A DNA stretch of 64,000 bases from NCBI GenBank assembly GCA_002709075.1, contig PAPV01000004.1, positions 252,732 through 316,731 of the forward strand, given 5' to 3'. This document shows, one piece after another, positions 60,763 through 64,000 of this stretch. Made by a program: the position numbers and the translations under genes. The notes under the pieces are model-generated. The model saw only the letters and a list, made by a program, of their open reading frames with translations. It did no database searches and was not told the DNA's origin. Each line of letters begins with the position of its first letter. Within the stretch, counting starts at the first letter, position 1. This stretch comes from Rhodospirillaceae bacterium (GTDB lineage Bacteria; Pseudomonadota; Alphaproteobacteria; MPNO01; UBA2964).

Positions 60763-61982
60763 AAAAACCCCTAGTCAACTCATCTGATGCATCTCGGGGC
60801 GCTGGTTTGAGCAGGTTATCCAGGGTCAAATCTCGCATGGGGAAACAATATCGTAAAAATAGAAATTATGATACGGGTGCTGGTCAACATAAATATGTGA
60901 CAACCCTCTCACCTTGGGTCAGCCTGCGTCTATTGTATGAACAAGAAATAATAAATGCTGCTCTTTCCGCACATAAATTTTGTGATGCAGAGAAGTTTAT
61001 TCAGGAGGTATTTTGGCGCACTTACTGGAAGGGCTGGTTAGAAATGCGGCCAATGGTGTGGAGAGAATTTACAAGGCAAAGAGATGCCGCGTTGGCAGAC
61101 TTTCGGGATGACACGGAATATTTGATGGCTATTTCTGGGAATACTAATATTGAATGTTTTAATGAATGGGTGATAGACTTAAAAGAGACAGGTTATCTTC
61201 ACAATCATGCACGCATGTGGTTTGCAAGTATTTGGATTTTTACTCTCCGTTTACCATGGGTGCTAGGGGCAGATTTCTTCCTTCAAAATCTTCTTGACGG
61301 TGATGCTGCTTCAAACACGCTTTCTTGGCGCTGGGTAGCTGGAATACAAACTCCCGGAAAAATTTATCTTGCGCGGGCAGAAAATATTAACAAATTTACA
61401 GATGGGCGCCACAAGCCTGTTGGAAAATTGGTATCAAAAGGATTTGCGATAGATGATTCTGCGAGTTTTAATGCTGAACCGCTTCAGTTGATGAATAAAT
61501 CTCTTCGGGGCCGAAGAACTCTGTTAATCGTCACTGATAATGATCTTGGGATAGATACCTCCTATAAAACCTTTGGCGAGATAGTTGGTGTTGTTGGTTT
61601 AGATACGGTGCAATTTCGTTCACCAAAGGGGGCAAGTCAAAATGTTTCGAATTTTGTTACGTCCGCAGTGCTTAATACAATCGAGGAGTTTTCCAAAAAG
61701 AAGTCCATTCCAGCTAGGTTTTTGTCCCCAAATAATTGGACATTAATCACTGATTTCGCGCGACAGCTCGGCGCTGAGACTTGTGTTGCCCTTCGAACAC
61801 CGATTGGCCCAACTAGGGATGTTCTTGGTAATATAAACACGTTTCTTAAATTATCTCGAACGGAATTTGTTGAGCATACACGGATTTGGGACCAAGTTTC
61901 TTGGCCTCATGCAACAAAAGGTTATTTTAAATTTAAGGGCGTCATACCAAAAGTATTATCTTCCTTGGAACAAAACCTTTAG
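60759..61982 (+). CDS. Photolyase-like FAD-binding protein with unusual domain order
   Basis: The first 230 residues match the C-terminal FAD domain of photolyases: QHKYVTTLSPWVSLRLLYEQE, FIQEVFWRTYWKGWLEM, GYLHNHARMWFASIW and DGDAASNTLSWRWVAGIQT. The usual N-terminal antenna domain is absent. A further 170 residues follow, beginning RRTLLIVTDNDLGID, with GAETCVALRTPIGP and ATKGYFKFKG near the end; this part looks alpha/beta but I cannot name it. The gene is translationally coupled to coq7 by an ATGA overlap. Repair, sensing or redox roles are all open. Confidence 0.85.
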   Translation: MKKPLVNSSDASRGAGLSRLSRVKSRMGKQYRKNRNYDTGAGQHKYVTTLSPWVSLRLLYEQEIINAALSAHKFCDAEKFIQEVFWRTYWKGWLEMRPMVWREFTRQRDAALADFRDDTEYLMAISGNTNIECFNEWVIDLKETGYLHNHARMWFASIWIFTLRLPWVLGADFFLQNLLDGDAASNTLSWRWVAGIQTPGKIYLARAENINKFTDGRHKPVGKLVSKGFAIDDSASFNAEPLQLMNKSLRGRRTLLIVTDNDLGIDTSYKTFGEIVGVVGLDTVQFRSPKGASQNVSNFVTSAVLNTIEEFSKKKSIPARFLSPNNWTLITDFARQLGAETCVALRTPIGPTRDVLGNINTFLKLSRTEFVEHTRIWDQVSWPHATKGYFKFKGVIPKVLSSLEQNL

Positions 61983-62312
61983 GAAAAAATTGAGGGACTA
62001 GAGCCGACAAGACCCATTATTTGTGATAATTTTAATCTTAGATATATAGATTATGCTCAGTAATTGATCAGGTTTTTTAAAAATATTTTTTAAAAAGTAT
62101 AAATTAAACAAGCAGTAAATTTCTGATGAACAAAAGCTTCTGTTTTGTTTTTTCGGATCTGTTGGAATTTTAAATGAAGTAATGAGTTTTATCATTGAAA
62201 ATTTAACGTGGTTTAATCTTTCAGAGAGAAAATGTTAACATAATTTATAGTAATAAAGTTCAATATGCTTATAAAACAGAGTATTTCTGCGCACAATAGA
62301 ATATTAAAAATA
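61983..62312. other. AT-rich gap before selU
   Basis: No ORF, RNA gene or strong hairpin was found. The AT content is very high. A 5'-extended start of the next gene at ATG 62265 falls within the gap. Confidence 0.35.
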
Positions 62313-63365
62313 ATGAACATCAAATCAATATCCTCTTTTGAATTTAACGCTAATCAAATAATAATTGATGTTAGATCCCCTTCGGAATATGCGGAAGATC
62401 ATATCCCGGGCGCCATTAATTTACCCGTTCTCAATGATGCTGAGTATTCTCATGTGGGTAAAGTCTATAAAAATAACTCACCATTTGAAGCATCACGATT
62501 GGGTTCGGTCAAAGTATCTAAAAATATTTCTGGATACTTAGAAGATTTTTTTTCTAGTATTGATAAAAACACCGAAATAATTTTTTATTGTGCGCGAGGA
62601 GGAAAGCGGTCTAGAGCTTTCGCAACTGTCTGTAAAATGGTCGGATGGGACCCACAAATAATAACAGGGGGATATAAATCCTACAGGCAACATGTAGTTT
62701 CTACCACAGAACGCATTTCGTCTAATTTATCGATGATTATTCTGGCTGGGAAAACAGGAGTTGGCAAAACCGACATACTAGAATTTTTGAAGTCTAAAGG
62801 TGAGGCCGTTATCGATTTAGAAGGTCTTGCAAATCATCGAGGCAGTATTTTAGGGAGTTCACCAACAAGAAAACAGCCAAAACAGAAGTTTTTCGAAACC
62901 CAAATATATTTAGCACTCCAAGAATTAAATATGAAACGTCCAGTTTTTTTAGAGGCCGAAAGTAATAAAATAGGAAACCTTTTCATTCCAGGTGAACTGT
63001 GGCGTACAATGCAAAAAGCTCCAACTATTATGATAGAAAATAATTTAGAAAACCGTGTGACTTATATTTTGGAAGAATATGACCCAGACTTTTTAATAAA
63101 AAAGGAAATTCCAAGTCTTCTCTCAATTATAAAAAAAAAATATCCACAAATAAATTATTTAAAGCTGGAAGCAAATTTAGAAAAGAAAAATTGGAAGGAG
63201 TTTGTTTCTGATCTAATAATTGAATATTATGATCCGCTATATTTACATTCTATCTCTCGAAGAAGAGAAAACAAACTCGATACAATCACAGCTGACAAGC
63301 CTGTTAAAGTGAGTATTCCTGAAATAAGTCTGGAAATTTGCTCAATTAAAGACAAGTGGAAATAA
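62313..63365 (+). CDS. selU: tRNA 2-selenouridine synthase
   Basis: SelU (MnmH, YbbB) replaces sulfur with selenium in the wobble uridine of some tRNAs, via a geranylated intermediate. The N-terminal rhodanese domain begins IIIDVRSPSEYAEDHIPGA and has the active Cys in FYCARGGKRS. The C-terminal P-loop domain starts LAGKTGVGKTDIL and has LEGLANHRGSILGS. ATG 62313 (350 residues) fits the family start; ATG 62265 would add 16 residues. No selenophosphate synthase is in the window. Confidence 0.92.
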   Translation: MNIKSISSFEFNANQIIIDVRSPSEYAEDHIPGAINLPVLNDAEYSHVGKVYKNNSPFEASRLGSVKVSKNISGYLEDFFSSIDKNTEIIFYCARGGKRSRAFATVCKMVGWDPQIITGGYKSYRQHVVSTTERISSNLSMIILAGKTGVGKTDILEFLKSKGEAVIDLEGLANHRGSILGSSPTRKQPKQKFFETQIYLALQELNMKRPVFLEAESNKIGNLFIPGELWRTMQKAPTIMIENNLENRVTYILEEYDPDFLIKKEIPSLLSIIKKKYPQINYLKLEANLEKKNWKEFVSDLIIEYYDPLYLHSISRRRENKLDTITADKPVKVSIPEISLEICSIKDKWK

Positions 63366-63413
63366 AAAACTAAATTGCAACTGTGTTTTCGTACATTTGA
63401 ATTAATGTTATGT

Positions 63414-63460
63414 CTAAAAATTGAGAGTTTTTAGAAACTGCTATTTTACCGTGAAAATAG
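63414..63460. terminator. Two adjacent hairpins between convergent genes
   Basis: CTAAAAA 63414-63420 pairs with TTTTTAG 63428-63434, and CTATTTT 63441-63447 pairs with AAAATAG 63454-63460, with loops of seven and six bases. Placed between convergent selU and the minus-strand membrane gene, they may end both transcripts. Neither has a GC-rich stem. Confidence 0.35.
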
Positions 63461-63536
63461 GAAATATCTTTAGGCATCTAGATAAAATGATGAATGATAA
63501 GCAATTACAATGATTTAGAATTTTAGGCACGGCAAG

Positions 63537-63752
63537 TCAGTCTTTTTTATGGGTCCAAGGGAAAAAACAAAATTTACCTTTCACTATAAGCCACAAAAAA
63601 CCAGGGACTAAAATTGCAACACATACAATAGTTATATCGAGTAGTGAAATATACAGAGCTACTTGATCTTCTCTCTCGATCACGTACAGAAAAAATGTTA
63701 ATGCCGCTGCCCAGGTAACCCAGTGTAGATTCTCAATAATTCGGAATAACAT
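63537..63752 (-). CDS. Small two-helix membrane protein
   Basis: A 71-residue protein with two hydrophobic helices (WVTWAAALTFFLYVI and ITIVCVAILVPGFLWLIV) and a closing FFPWTH. The pattern (LHWVTW, then PGFLWLI--G---FFPW) resembles small hypothetical membrane proteins of alphaproteobacteria. Function is unknown. It is convergent with selU. The last 248 bases of the window after it hold no recognisable feature. Confidence 0.6.
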   Translation of the reverse strand: MLFRIIENLHWVTWAAALTFFLYVIEREDQVALYISLLDITIVCVAILVPGFLWLIVKGKFCFFPWTHKKD

Positions 63753-64000
63753 TTATAGAAACCTCAGTGATGTCTCAAAAAAATCCAAAGTAATTATTTG
63801 TAATATCGAATTTTTTTTGAGGGCTGGCGACGTTGTCATTTTTCTAAAGGGGCGCTCAATCATTAGCCTTTTTAAACTAATGACTTATCTACCTTCTAGA
63901 AGGAAAATATCAAGTAACTATACCGTTATAATTAGCAATTTGAAATGCGATATTATTCTTACAGAGCTATAAAAAGTATCCAAGAGAGCATAGCTTTTCT

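Overview
The window looks like chromosomal DNA of a low-GC alphaproteobacterium. The order lnt-metK-trmB-rimP-nusA-ylxR-infB-rbfA-truB-rpsO-pnp is the classic alphaproteobacterial arrangement. The fabA-fabB-fabI trio, a RegB/RegA redox two-component pair and a Coq7-type ubiquinone hydroxylase agree with this. I would place it near Rhodospirillales or SAR116-like marine lineages, but that is inference from gene content. No rRNA, tRNA, insertion sequence, prophage or CRISPR array was found, and the 5' end of lnt lies outside the window.

Layout: (1) 1-12639, translation and RNA-metabolism operon on the + strand, with apparent structured leaders before metK, rimP and pnp. (2) 12978-15539, unsaturated fatty acid synthesis (fabA, fabB, fabI). 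(3) 15665-24287, an SH3 protein, gyaR, a minus-strand run ubiE-ubiB-coaBC-dut-moeB/thiF-dsrE, and divergent mutM. (4) 24284-32318, an enoyl-CoA hydratase, rpsT, then the replication block dnaA-dnaN-recF-gyrB. (5) 32457-41006, a GNAT enzyme, a bifunctional penicillin-binding protein, SCO1/SenC, an exported ankyrin protein, an ABC-2 exporter, regB-regA, and an HprK-like protein whose P-loop is degraded. (6) 41316-52603, a surface-carbohydrate module: UDP-glucuronate decarboxylase, AsnB-type amidotransferase, a bi-domain oxidoreductase, a heparinase II/III protein, a long dCTP deaminase, HldE and a TPR-methyltransferase. No glycosyltransferase is present. (7) 52823-56519, accessory metabolism: a crotonase lacking both usual glutamates, an orphan NMT1-like binding protein without a signal peptide, a class II aldolase and an EamA transporter. 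(8) 57076-63752, a photolyase/cryptochrome with a DUF2256 zinc protein, a DUF4149 membrane protein, ubiG-coq7 coupled to a second photolyase-like FAD protein of unusual domain order, selU/mnmH and a small membrane protein.

Themes that link regions: ubiquinone synthesis appears twice (ubiE-ubiB and ubiG-coq7), and RegB carries the recognisable quinone-site and redox-cysteine motifs, so quinone supply and redox sensing both lie here. Two photolyase-fold genes lie within 5 kb, one coupled to coq7. I found no clear, wholly new defence or mobile system. The best leads are the DUF2256 gene whose natural start needs a -1 shift in an 11-A run, the domain-rearranged photolyase-like protein, the P-loop-degraded HprK-like protein after regBA, and the TPR-methyltransferase that lacks a usable canonical start codon.
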